NCBI GenBank assembly: GCA_035390965.1
Contig: DAOPKE010000003.1
Coordinates: 1 to 64,000, forward strand
Reading direction: 5' to 3'
DNA from: GWF2-43-63 sp035390965
GTDB taxonomy: Bacteria > Bacteroidota > Bacteroidia > Bacteroidales > DTU049
Length of the DNA: 64,000 nt
Numbering within the stretch: position 1 is the first letter of the stretch; each line of letters starts with the position of its first letter. The notes below the pieces were generated by a model. It saw only the letters and a program-made list of their open reading frames with translations, was not told the DNA's origin and did not search any database. Shown piece by piece: positions 43,842-52,482 of this stretch. A program made the position numbers and the translations under genes.

Positions 43842-44318
43842 GTCTGGTCATAAATAGAAGTCAATTCTTAGCGGTGAGCTGCGAGCAGTGAGTAGTAATC
43901 GGCTTTCAGCCAGGTCAAGAACGAGGTCAAGGACAAGCAGCTTCCAGTCATCAGTTGTCAGCTTTCAGCTCTGAGACGGGGCTTAGGGTATAGCATGCGG
44001 CATGCGGCTAGCGGCATGCGGAGCACAACGCTTTCGTTCTGAATTCTCACGGAGCCCTGCCTGCTGTCACACTGAGCCCTGCGTCCCGCAGGATAAACTT
44101 CGTCGAAGTGTCAGCAGCTGGATAAACAGTGTCGAAGCACGAACAACGGGATAAACTCCATCGAAGATTCGCTCTGTAATTGGCATGCGGTGCACAATGC
44201 ACGAAATGCTCAATTCGGCACTCACTTCAAAAATCAAAGATCAAAAATCCTTGCCTGCCTGGCAGTCAGACAGGTTCTTAAATCAATCCTTCCTTGTTCC
44301 CTGTTCAGAGTTCAATGA
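43842..44318. other. Intergenic region made of dispersed repeats
   Basis: No credible gene. It contains GCATGCGGCATGCGG-type words (about 43994-44022), the reverse complement of the GTCATGCTGAGC-family array (44051-44169) and GCATGCGGTGCACAATGCACG-type words. A 75-codon frame at 44185 overlaps the OmpA gene's end and looks spurious. Confidence 0.65.
44051..44169. repeat. Inverted copy of the GTCATGCTGAGC-family array
   Basis: Contains CTGTCACACTGAGC (44064-44077), the CCCTGCGTCCCGCAGGATAAACTTCGTCGAAG block and two GATAAAC(T/A)...TCGAAG units. It reads as the reverse complement of 30545-30680, with many bases identical. Confidence 0.88.
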
Positions 44319-46643
44319 TTATTTCTGCAGAATCCACAATCCTTCATTGCAAGCTTCTTCCTTCATTTTTTCAAGTGTTTTCAAAGCATCGTCTTTGCTC
44401 GAAAAGCTCTGATATGATACCCGGTAGGATCCGGTTGAATTCTGACCAACAATTTCAGCAGATGGATAACCGCCGGCGCGAAGTTCATCGCGGAATTTTT
44501 CTGCGTTTTTCAAGAACATAAAACTACCGCCAATGATGTACCAGCGCGGGTTGTAGTCAATCAATACATCATTATATCTGTTTGCACTGATGTTATTGGT
44601 GAGATTCAGATTGGCTTCGGTCAGATAATGCCCCAACGTCATACCATCACTGACTGAGCCGGCAATGCGGAATTCTGTGCGGCGGTTCAACTGACGTCCA
44701 GCATCGGTTTCATTGGTGGCAATGGGCTGATCAAATCCATATCCCATGTAGGTGAGTCTCTGTGCATCAATACCAGCTGATACAAGATACTGAACAACAG
44801 CCATGGCGCGGTTTTCTGAAAGGTTTTTATTGTAAGACCGCGAGCCATAATTGTCGGTATGCCCCGAAATTTCAATTTTCAAATCGGGTAATGCAATCAG
44901 GAGACTTACAAGCCGGTCGAGTTCTGTTTTCGACTCAGGTCGCAAGGTTGATTTATCAAAATCAAAGTAAACATTTCGTAATACAAAACGGTCGCCCATG
45001 CGCTGTCCAACATTGATGCGTTCAAGAATGGTGTCAGGTTCAATGGCTACGGTGTGTCCGAAATAATAGGGTTTATAAAAAACCAGTTCATCATTTCCTG
45101 AATACGGAATATCAAGTAAATCCTGAATTTGCATACCACCAGCAGTAGTAATTACCACTTTGTATTTATGCCCGCTTTTTAGTGTGGCACTGAAATTCCC
45201 GCTTTCCTTGTCCGATTCGGTTTGCAAATAGATTTCATTGGTTACTGCATCAAATACGGTAACTCTTGATTGAAGCGGAACATTCATTACGGTATCTTTT
45301 ACCAATCCGTTCAGAATGGCAATTTGTTCTGTTTGTCCCAATACCATAACCCTGTAAATATCCAGGTCACCATAACACTCTCCAAATTCCGATGCATAAT
45401 ATGCCTGTTTCCCATCGAGGGTCGGTATAAAAAAAACATCATCATTGACTGTGTTGAGCGGGTAACCGATGTTTCTTGGAAAACTCCATTCGCCATTTTC
45501 AAGAATGGAATAAAAAATATCGTAACCGCCCATGCATTCATGCCCTTCGGAGCTGAAGTACAAGGTCTTTCCATCCGATAAAATCATGGGGGAATCTTCG
45601 TTATACTCCGAATTTACAGATGGGCCGAGGTTGACAGCTTTGCCCCATTTATTGTGTCCTATTCGTTTCGACATCCAGATGTCTTTTCCGCCAACACCTC
45701 CTGGCCGCGAAGAAACAAAGTAGAGTGTTTCTCCATCAGGACTCAGACAGGCGTGGTTTTCGTAGTATTTTGTATTGATTTCTCCACCCAGTTTTTCAGC
45801 AGCAGACCATTGTCCATCTTCTGTTTTGCTCATGTAAATATTCCCGTCTCCTTTGTCGTCGCGGTAGATAAACAGTGTAGATCCATCCCACGACATGCTG
45901 ATGCTTGCTTCGTGTCCGCTTGTATTTACATTGCCGGGCAACATTTGCATGTTGCTGAATGTTTTGTTGTTTTCGTCGCATTTGGCAATATAAATGTCTT
46001 CAAAATATTTCCCTGTCTGATCCTTTTTTCCGCCCGTTGAACCTTTACGGCGTGAAGTGAATATAAAAAAATGCTGATCGGGTGACATTACCGGCGCATA
46101 ATCCGGATATTCAGAATTGATGATTTTACCAAGGTTTTCAATCCTTACCTGAATCGGGTTGGCAATCAGATTGCGTGCATTATATGTCAATGCGATCTGT
46201 CGGTTTACATCTTTTATCAACTCATCGTCTTCGGGCGTGAGGTAGTATCTGAATTTATCGAAATTTTCCAATGCCAGGTCAAATTTCTGCTCGTAAAAAT
46301 ATGCTTTGCCGAGAAAGTAATAAGTGAATACCGGCGCTGTCTTCTCATTGAAATTTCCGTAGTAGTCCGTTGAAATATTTTGCGATGCCAGTTCCAGATA
46401 TTTCGACGCTTTGTCCTTTTCGTCAAATGATTTTAAATAACACATCCCAAGATAAAACTGAATGTTGGGATTGTTGGGGGCCATGCTGTCGAGTTTTTGA
46501 AAACAAGGAAGGGCGTCAATATAGTTTTCGGCATAAATATAACCATCGGCCATTTCATACAAGCGCTTAAAACTGCTGTTGAATTGAGCTGAACTTGTAT
46601 TGATGAAACCAATAAAAATGAATACGAAAATTAGATATTTCAT
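44319..46643 (-). CDS. PorE-like OmpA protein: TPR, PD40 propeller, CRD, OmpA, SPOR-like
   Basis: A 774-residue exported protein. The Met at 46643 opens the signal peptide (MKYLIFVFIFIGFINTSSAQ). Then come TPR helices (about 25-150), a PD40/WD40-like beta-propeller (about 170-450; SPDGETLYFVSSRPGG, SDGKTLYFSSEG), a CarboxypepD-regulatory-like domain (about 455-545), an OmpA C-terminal peptidoglycan-binding domain (about 570-680; ISGHTDNYG, RAMAVVQYLVSAGI) and a C-terminal SPOR-like segment (about 700-774). TPR-propeller-CRD-OmpA is the order of PorE, which anchors the type IX machine to peptidoglycan. It lacks a lipobox and adds the SPOR-like tail, so it may be a related envelope anchor rather than PorE itself. 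Confidence 0.9.
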   Translation of the reverse strand: MKYLIFVFIFIGFINTSSAQFNSSFKRLYEMADGYIYAENYIDALPCFQKLDSMAPNNPNIQFYLGMCYLKSFDEKDKASKYLELASQNISTDYYGNFNEKTAPVFTYYFLGKAYFYEQKFDLALENFDKFRYYLTPEDDELIKDVNRQIALTYNARNLIANPIQVRIENLGKIINSEYPDYAPVMSPDQHFFIFTSRRKGSTGGKKDQTGKYFEDIYIAKCDENNKTFSNMQMLPGNVNTSGHEASISMSWDGSTLFIYRDDKGDGNIYMSKTEDGQWSAAEKLGGEINTKYYENHACLSPDGETLYFVSSRPGGVGGKDIWMSKRIGHNKWGKAVNLGPSVNSEYNEDSPMILSDGKTLYFSSEGHECMGGYDIFYSILENGEWSFPRNIGYPLNTVNDDVFFIPTLDGKQAYYASEFGECYGDLDIYRVMVLGQTEQIAILNGLVKDTVMNVPLQSRVTVFDAVTNEIYLQTESDKESGNFSATLKSGHKYKVVITTAGGMQIQDLLDIPYSGNDELVFYKPYYFGHTVAIEPDTILERINVGQRMGDRFVLRNVYFDFDKSTLRPESKTELDRLVSLLIALPDLKIEISGHTDNYGSRSYNKNLSENRAMAVVQYLVSAGIDAQRLTYMGYGFDQPIATNETDAGRQLNRRTEFRIAGSVSDGMTLGHYLTEANLNLTNNISANRYNDVLIDYNPRWYIIGGSFMFLKNAEKFRDELRAGGYPSAEIVGQNSTGSYRVSYQSFSSKDDALKTLEKMKEEACNEGLWILQK

Positions 46644-46781
46644 GATGGATAGAGTTTTGTCTGTAACAAAATTACGCAAAAATCATGGCCGCTCAAAGCT
46701 ATTTAATACATGTTGTCAACAAAGAAGTGTTAAGTAAATGGATAAAGTAAACTGATTCCGCCATGCCTTTAGCTGATTATA

Positions 46782-46812
46782 TTGGTAAAAAAAGTTATTT
46801 TTTGTATCTTTG
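46782..46812 (+). promoter_or_regulatory. Promoter of the small membrane protein-mutL group
   Basis: TTG (46782-46784), 20 bp, then TATCTTTG (46805-46812), a near-ideal Bacteroidota promoter. Its position rules out the longer frame start at 46782 and supports the start at 46833. Confidence 0.85.
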
Positions 46813-46832
46813 TGAAGATAACTGAAAATGTC

Positions 46833-47069
46833 ATGAAACTACGTTTTGTATATACCCCGAAGCCGCGGCAGTTTACCTATAAACCGCAATTTTTCAAACC
46901 GGAAGAAGATGGAAAAAAAATATTTTCAACCGAAGGTCCCGGTAAAATGACACACGAGGCTTATCGCCGCTACAGAAGAGATACGTCAAAAAGCAAACAG
47001 AAAAGGAATCAGAGTGTGTTGATTTATGTAGCAATTATTCTGCTACTTTTGTACTTTATTTTCTTCTGA
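46833..47069 (+). CDS. Small single-span membrane protein
   Basis: A 78-residue basic protein: MKLRFVYTPKPRQFTYKPQFF, a charged middle (YRRYRRDTSKSKQKRNQ), and one C-terminal hydrophobic helix (SVLIYVAIILLLLYFIFF). The start at 46833 follows from the promoter just upstream. It lies 7 bp before mutL and is likely co-transcribed with it. Similar small proteins with FxPKPRxFxYKP openings exist beside mutL in other Bacteroidota; role unknown. Confidence 0.82.
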   Translation: MKLRFVYTPKPRQFTYKPQFFKPEEDGKKIFSTEGPGKMTHEAYRRYRRDTSKSKQKRNQSVLIYVAIILLLLYFIFF

Positions 47070-47076
47070 TTTTTCT

Positions 47077-48882
47077 ATGTCCGATATCATAAAGCTTTTG
47101 CCCGAATCAGTTGCCAATCAGATTGCAGCTGGTGAAGTTGTTCAACGTCCTGCTTCGGTTGTGAAGGAGTTGCTCGAAAATGCAGTTGATTCAGGGGCTT
47201 CGTCAATAGACCTTTTTGTGAAGGACTCCGGAAAAACATTGATTCAGGTTGTTGATAATGGCCGTGGAATGAGTGTTGCCGATGCCCGTATGGCCTTTGA
47301 ACGGCATGCAACTTCAAAGATATGCCGCGCCGAAGATCTTTTTGCTATTCATTCGTTTGGATTTCGGGGCGAAGCGCTTGCTTCTATTGCCTCTGTTGCC
47401 AGAGTCGAAATGAAAACCCGCGACGAAGTTTCCGAGGCCGGTATCAGTATTGTAATTGAAGGTTCAAAATTTATTTCCCAGGAAATCTGTGCAGCACCCA
47501 AAGGCACCAATATTCAGGTAAAAGACCTGTTTTTCAATATCCCTGCGCGACGGCAGTTTCTCAAAAGCAATAATGCAGAAATGCATCATATCTGGGATGA
47601 AATTCACAGGGTTGCCATTCCCAATCATCATATCCGGTTCAGAATATTTGAAGGTAGCCGCATTCTTTCAACCCATGAGCCATCCAATCTGCAGCAACGG
47701 ATTGTTTCACTTTTTGGAAAACAATATCAGCAGCGGCTTATGTCTGTTTCGCAGGACACGCAGTATGTCCGTGTCAGTGGTGTTGTTATTCGTCCTGAAT
47801 TCAGTAAAAAAACACGTGGTGAACAATTCCTTTTTGTGAACAACCGGTTTATCCGCAGCAATTATATCAATGCTGCCATCAAAAATGCTTATCAGGGGCT
47901 GATTCCGGCCGATGCATTTCCGGGCTATTTTATCTTTATTGAGGTTGATCCTGCTGAAATTGACATCAATATTCATCCGACTAAGACTGAAATCAAATTC
48001 AGGGATGAACGAATGATAGCCACCATGATTACAAGCACTATCCGCCGGTCGCTTGGCACTGGGAATGCCATGCCTTCCATCGATTTTGAAGTAGAACAGG
48101 GAATCGATTTTTCGCTTAATCCTGATCGTGAAGTGAAAATTCCCCAAATAAAAATCAATCCCGAGTTCAATCCATTCCGCAATTCTGTTCAACCCATCGA
48201 TTATACAAGTGCCGAACGCTCCCGGCTGCATTGGGAAAACGACACCATTCCTTCGCCGGATCCATTACCAGAGGACACATTGCCAGATCAGTTTGTGCCT
48301 CAAAACGAAACTTTCAATACAGAATCTTATATTCAGGCAGGACGCCGCTTTATTATCAGCAATGTGAAATCGGGATTATTGCTTGTCGATCAGCATCAGG
48401 CCAGTCTGCGTATCGTTTTCGACCAACTTGTCAATTCCGGTCATCATGAATCTAAAAATGCGCGCCTGCTTATGTTTCCCGAAAATATTTCCTTTGGAGC
48501 TGCTGATAGTGAATTGATGGCTGCTATCAGTGATGAACTCAATAACTGCGGTTTTGTCATTTCGCAGTTGGGCCGCGACATGTTCAGTGTCAGTGCGGTT
48601 CCGGACGATGTGGAATTGAATGGAATTTCTGTAAAGCAACTATTGGAGGGTGTTCTGGAAGATTATAAATCGGCAGGGGCTTTGCGCACCGATCGGCGTG
48701 AAGCTGTCATTTTGTCAATGGCAAGAAAGTTGTCAGTGCGTCATGGCCAATTTCTCAACAGCGAAATGATGAAGTTGATGATTTCAAAGCTTTTTGCTTC
48801 ATCAAATCCTGAAATATCACCGGAAGGGAAAAATATTTTCACCATTGTTTCCGCCGATGATCTTGCGAAATGGCTTCACTAA
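47077..48882 (+). CDS. mutL: DNA mismatch repair protein MutL
   Basis: A 601-residue GHKL ATPase that couples mismatch recognition to strand removal. N-terminal ATPase motifs are intact: ENAVDSGA, DNGRGM, SFGFRGEALASI and HPTKTEIKF. In the C-terminal domain the endonuclease consensus DQHA-x2-E-x4-E reads DQHQASLRIVFD, with Leu and Asp where the Glu residues should be, and the late CPHGRP motif reads SPEGKN. By inspection the metal site is altered. Overlaps nothing; the rhomboid gene begins 13 bp after its stop. Confidence 0.95.
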   Translation: MSDIIKLLPESVANQIAAGEVVQRPASVVKELLENAVDSGASSIDLFVKDSGKTLIQVVDNGRGMSVADARMAFERHATSKICRAEDLFAIHSFGFRGEALASIASVARVEMKTRDEVSEAGISIVIEGSKFISQEICAAPKGTNIQVKDLFFNIPARRQFLKSNNAEMHHIWDEIHRVAIPNHHIRFRIFEGSRILSTHEPSNLQQRIVSLFGKQYQQRLMSVSQDTQYVRVSGVVIRPEFSKKTRGEQFLFVNNRFIRSNYINAAIKNAYQGLIPADAFPGYFIFIEVDPAEIDINIHPTKTEIKFRDERMIATMITSTIRRSLGTGNAMPSIDFEVEQGIDFSLNPDREVKIPQIKINPEFNPFRNSVQPIDYTSAERSRLHWENDTIPSPDPLPEDTLPDQFVPQNETFNTESYIQAGRRFIISNVKSGLLLVDQHQASLRIVFDQLVNSGHHESKNARLLMFPENISFGAADSELMAAISDELNNCGFVISQLGRDMFSVSAVPDDVELNGISVKQLLEGVLEDYKSAGALRTDRREAVILSMARKLSVRHGQFLNSEMMKLMISKLFASSNPEISPEGKNIFTIVSADDLAKWLH

Positions 48883-48895
48883 AGGATTTGAATAA

Positions 48896-49720
48896 ATGAA
48901 TGATTATTACCGCCCCGGCGGATTTTCGATGATGCCACCGGCAGTGAAAAATCTGCTGATTATAAATGTTTTGTTTTTCGTTGCTACCTGGATTTTGCGT
49001 GATAAAGGTATTGACCTGTATCAGATATTGGGTCTTAGCTGGGTTCAATCCGAAAACTTCAGACCGTGGCAGTTTATTTCTTATATGTTCATGCATGCCG
49101 ATTTTACGCATCTTTTCTTTAATATGTTTGCGTTGTGGATGTTTGGATATCTGATCGAAAATTTCTGGGGCGCAAAACGTTTTCTCACTTTTTATTTCGT
49201 AACGGGTATTGGTGCAGCTTTGGTTCAGCTTGGCATCAACTGGTTTGAATTCAGCCACCTGCACAACGTTCTTGAAATTTACGCATCCAATCCCAATATT
49301 ACTGATTTTAAGGAAATTGTTCAGCAGCATTTTGCCTCCCGCGAAAATGTCGATGCAGCCAATAACCTACTGCGCAATTGGAGTATGAGGCCCGATGATA
49401 CTCTGTTTATTGGTCAAAGCATGGAACAACTACGTCTGATGATGGAAGGTAGAATGGCCATTCCTATGGTTGGCGCATCAGGAGCTGTTTTTGGAATTTT
49501 ACTTGCCTTTGGAATGATGTTCCCGAATCAGCGTATATATATTTATTTTTTGTTTCCAATCAAGGCCAAGTATTTTGTAATCATTTATGGAGCTATTGAA
49601 TTCTTTTTTGGTATTTCAGGCGCTCAGAGTGGTGTGGCTCATTTTGCACATCTCGGTGGTATGTTGTTCGGTTTTCTGCTGATCATGTACTGGCGCAATA
49701 AACATAAATTCAGAAGGTAG
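48896..49720 (+). CDS. Rhomboid-family intramembrane serine protease
   Basis: A 274-residue integral membrane protease that cleaves membrane helices. Catalytic Ser in VGASGAVFG and His in VAHFAHLGG; the HxxFNMFALWMFG segment on TM2 is also present. Between the early helices and the catalytic Ser is a long soluble insertion (about 115-190) rich in charged residues. It lies between mutL and a second rhomboid with a 2-bp gap to the latter, suggesting an operon. Confidence 0.93.
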   Translation: MNDYYRPGGFSMMPPAVKNLLIINVLFFVATWILRDKGIDLYQILGLSWVQSENFRPWQFISYMFMHADFTHLFFNMFALWMFGYLIENFWGAKRFLTFYFVTGIGAALVQLGINWFEFSHLHNVLEIYASNPNITDFKEIVQQHFASRENVDAANNLLRNWSMRPDDTLFIGQSMEQLRLMMEGRMAIPMVGASGAVFGILLAFGMMFPNQRIYIYFLFPIKAKYFVIIYGAIEFFFGISGAQSGVAHFAHLGGMLFGFLLIMYWRNKHKFRR

Positions 49721-49722
49721 CC

Positions 49723-50640
49723 ATGTTTTATCATCATCCGCAGCAGGGAGGTTTTCTCAATCGCTTTTTCAGTTTCATGTTTTCCAAACAGGCCGTTTCT
49801 CGTCTGATTCTGTTCAATACCATTGTTTTTATTCTTGTTTTGCTGAATGGCTTGAATGATTTTTTGTTCAAACTGAAAAATGTATATCCCGATGCTTTGT
49901 CCGCATTGGCTTATTATCTGGCTTTACCTGCCGATATAAATCAGCTTGCAGCCCGCCCCTGGACTGCTTTTACAGCTATGTTCCTGCATTCTTCGTTCTG
50001 GCATTTTCTGCTTAATATGCTGATGCTGTATTTTAGCGGGGTTATCTTTCTTTCTGTTTTGAATAACCGGAAACTCTGGATTTCATATTTCATTGGTGGT
50101 TTATCTGGAGCCGTAGCATTTGTTGCCGCTTACAATTTTTTTCCTGTCTTTGAAAATATCATTCCCATTAGTTATGCTATCGGAGCCAGTGCTGCGGTGA
50201 TGGCGGTTTTGTTTACTGTGTCTGCCTATGCGCCCAATATGTCGTTACGACTTTTTCTTTTTGGTCAGATTCAATTGAAATATCTCGCGCTGATATTTGT
50301 GCTGATCGATGTATTGAGCATCACTGCTTCGAACCCGGGCGGGCATATTGCTCATCTGGGGGGTGCTTTGTTTGGCGTTATTTATGGATTATGGCTTAAA
50401 TCGAGCTCTGTAGGTGGTTTTTCGATGAATGCTCGATTGAAAAAAATGTTTAAGCGCAAACCTAAAATGAAAGCGCGGGTGAATAATCACAACAGACCTG
50501 AATCCGATGATGAATACCGCAATCGCAAAGCTGCCGATAACAAAAGAGTGGATGCTATTCTTGATAAAATATCAAAAGGCGGTTATGATTCATTAACCAA
50601 GGAAGAAAAGGATTTTTTGTTTCGACACGGGAGAAAATAA
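49723..50640 (+). CDS. Rhomboid-family protease with C-terminal DUF6576-like tail
   Basis: A 305-residue paralogue in tandem with the previous gene, 2 bp after its stop. Six or more membrane helices; catalytic Ser sits in IGASAAVMA and His in HIAHLGGAL, with FWHFLLNMLMLYFSG on TM2. The basic cytoplasmic tail (about 230-305) ends SKGGYDSLTKEEKDFLFRHGRK, an extension I have seen on Bacteroidota rhomboids (DUF6576-like). Substrates unknown. Confidence 0.92.
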   Translation: MFYHHPQQGGFLNRFFSFMFSKQAVSRLILFNTIVFILVLLNGLNDFLFKLKNVYPDALSALAYYLALPADINQLAARPWTAFTAMFLHSSFWHFLLNMLMLYFSGVIFLSVLNNRKLWISYFIGGLSGAVAFVAAYNFFPVFENIIPISYAIGASAAVMAVLFTVSAYAPNMSLRLFLFGQIQLKYLALIFVLIDVLSITASNPGGHIAHLGGALFGVIYGLWLKSSSVGGFSMNARLKKMFKRKPKMKARVNNHNRPESDDEYRNRKAADNKRVDAILDKISKGGYDSLTKEEKDFLFRHGRK

Positions 50641-50729
50641 TTTCTGCTTTATTCTGGCGATTTAATATATTGTTTATTCTGAACAGGATTCGGATTTTTC
50701 TGCTATTTTTGTAAAAAAACAAATTCATC

Positions 50730-51929
50730 ATGGGAAGAGTACTTATCATCGGCGCAGGTGGCGTCGGAACCGTTGTAGCACATAAATGTGCGCAGTTGCC
50801 TGAAGTGTTCAGCGAAATTATGCTGGCCAGCCGCACCAAATCAAAATGCGATGCCATTGCTGCAAAAATTGGCGGAAACCGCATCCAGACTGCTGCTGTC
50901 GATGCCGATAATGTTGAAGAACTTACAAAGTTATTGAAAGAATATAAACCTCAACTGGTCATTAATGTAGCACTTCCGTATCAGGATTTGCATATTATGG
51001 ATGCTTGTCTGAATGCGGGCGTCAACTATCTCGATACTGCCAATTACGAACCCATCGACGAAGCTAAATTTGAATACAGTTGGCAGTGGGCCTATCAGGA
51101 TCGCTTTAAAGAAGCCGGTCTCACAGCCATTCTCGGTTGTGGATTCGACCCCGGTGTAACCAGCATCTACACGGCATTTGCAAAAAAGCATTATTTCGAT
51201 GAAATGCATTATCTCGACATCGTTGACTGCAATGCCGGTGATCACGGAAAATATTTTGCAACGAATTTCAATCCCGAAATCAACATCCGCGAAATAACAC
51301 AGGATGGCCTTTATTGGGAAAATGGGAAATGGATTGAGACCAAACCGCTCGAAATTCATAAACCCATTGAATATCCGAATATTGGACCGCGCGAATCATA
51401 CGTGATGCATCACGAAGAGCTTGAATCGTTGGTGAAAAACTATCCGCATTTCAAACGTGCACGTTTCTGGATGACCTTCGGACAGCGCTATATCACTGCG
51501 CTTGAGGTGTTGCAGGAAGTTGGTCTGACCTCCATCAAGCCCATCAAATACCAGGGAGTAGATATTGTTCCGCTGCAGTTCCTGAAAGCATTGCTGCCCG
51601 ATCCTGGAAGTCTTGGTGAGAACTACAAAGGTGAAACCAGCATTGGATGCCAGATTCGCGGAATCAAAGATGGAAAAGAACGCACTTATTACGTATGGAA
51701 TAACTGCAGTCATGAACAGGCATACAAAGAAACCGGCGCACAGGGCGTAAGCTACACAACCGGCGTACCGGCTATGATTGGTGCTAAAATGTTCCTTGAA
51801 GGAAAATGGTCGGGTGCCGGTGTTTTCAATGTCGAAGAATTTGATCCGGATCCGTTTATGGCTGACTTGAACAAATATGGTCTGCCTTGGCAGGAAGAGA
51901 TTGATAAACCGCTTCCGGTCGAGAAATAG
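50730..51929 (+). CDS. Carboxy(nor)spermidine dehydrogenase-type saccharopine dehydrogenase
   Basis: A 399-residue NAD(P)-dependent reductase joining aspartate semialdehyde and putrescine (or diaminopropane) to give carboxy(nor)spermidine. N-terminal Rossmann motif LIIGAGGVGTVVAHKC, then GCGFDPGVTSIYTAFAKKH and DIVDCNAGDHGKYFATNFN, typical of the carboxynorspermidine synthase branch of the saccharopine dehydrogenase family. Its partner decarboxylase, nspC, is 553 bp downstream, separated by the IVP-type gene. An exact -7 element (TATTTTTG, 50704-50711) lies upstream. Confidence 0.93.
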   Translation: MGRVLIIGAGGVGTVVAHKCAQLPEVFSEIMLASRTKSKCDAIAAKIGGNRIQTAAVDADNVEELTKLLKEYKPQLVINVALPYQDLHIMDACLNAGVNYLDTANYEPIDEAKFEYSWQWAYQDRFKEAGLTAILGCGFDPGVTSIYTAFAKKHYFDEMHYLDIVDCNAGDHGKYFATNFNPEINIREITQDGLYWENGKWIETKPLEIHKPIEYPNIGPRESYVMHHEELESLVKNYPHFKRARFWMTFGQRYITALEVLQEVGLTSIKPIKYQGVDIVPLQFLKALLPDPGSLGENYKGETSIGCQIRGIKDGKERTYYVWNNCSHEQAYKETGAQGVSYTTGVPAMIGAKMFLEGKWSGAGVFNVEEFDPDPFMADLNKYGLPWQEEIDKPLPVEK

Positions 51930-51946
51930 CAGTTTATAAAGTTCTT

Positions 51947-51966
51947 AAAGTTCATAAAGTGGAAAG
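51947..51966 (+). repeat. Left inverted-repeat arm of the IVP-type element
   Basis: AAAGTTCATAAAGTGGAAAG pairs with 52446-52465 over 18 Watson-Crick pairs, one G-U and one mismatch. A further AGTTTATAAAGTTCTT block just left (51931-51946) also resembles the far side of the right arm. Confidence 0.85.
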
Positions 51967-52057
51967 GCAACGTATTAAGTTGATAACCAGGAAGACTCCA
52001 TTTGTGAATATTGTTCTGAAATGTTTTAACTCATGAAGTCGTTTTAATTATTTTTAA

Positions 52058-52420
52058 ATGAACATTGAAAAATTTGAAGACATTATTGCATGGCAGCGTG
52101 CAAGAGAATTGACTAAACTGGTCAACTGCAATTTTGGAAGTTCACGAGATTCGAATTTTCGCGACCAAATATGTAGTGCATCGCTTTCTATTATGAACAA
52201 TATTGCGGAAGGATTTGAACGAAAGTCAAACAATGAACTAAGGCAATTTCTGTTTTATTCAAAAGGTTCCTGCGGCGAAGTGCGTTCAATGTTGTATGTA
52301 GCATTCGACTTACTATATATATCGAAAGAAAGATTTCTGTTACTAATGGAATTATGCCTCGAAACATCCAGATTGCTTTCTGGATTTATCAAATCCCTGA
52401 ATACAACAAATAAAGTGTAA
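52058..52420 (+). CDS. Four-helix-bundle protein (23S rRNA IVP-type)
   Basis: A 120-residue protein of the four-helix-bundle group (TIGR02436-like, S23/intervening-sequence protein): FEDIIAWQRARELTKLV, then RDQICSASLSIMNNIAEGFERKSNNELRQFLFYSKGSCGEVRSML. The family was first found inside intervening sequences of 23S rRNA and has also spread elsewhere. Here it lies in plus orientation between the two polyamine genes, about 90 bp inside a pair of inverted repeats. Its base composition looks a little richer in A and T than the genes beside it. No enzymatic motif is visible. Confidence 0.93.
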   Translation: MNIEKFEDIIAWQRARELTKLVNCNFGSSRDSNFRDQICSASLSIMNNIAEGFERKSNNELRQFLFYSKGSCGEVRSMLYVAFDLLYISKERFLLLMELCLETSRLLSGFIKSLNTTNKV

Positions 52421-52445
52421 AAATTGCTTTATGTGCCTTTATAAA

Positions 52446-52465
52446 CTTTTCACTTTATAAACTTT
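52446..52465 (+). repeat. Right inverted-repeat arm of the IVP-type element
   Basis: CTTTTCACTTTATAAACTTT, inverse of the left arm at 51947-51966. The wider right block (52436-52474) ends 8 bp before the nspC start, so the element fills almost all of the spacer. Confidence 0.85.
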
Positions 52466-52482
52466 ACAAACTTGAAAGTAAA

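Noticed and set aside
46782..46832. Earlier start for the small membrane protein
   Set aside because: This stretch holds the promoter (TTG-N20-TATCTTTG), so it is upstream of the transcript start.
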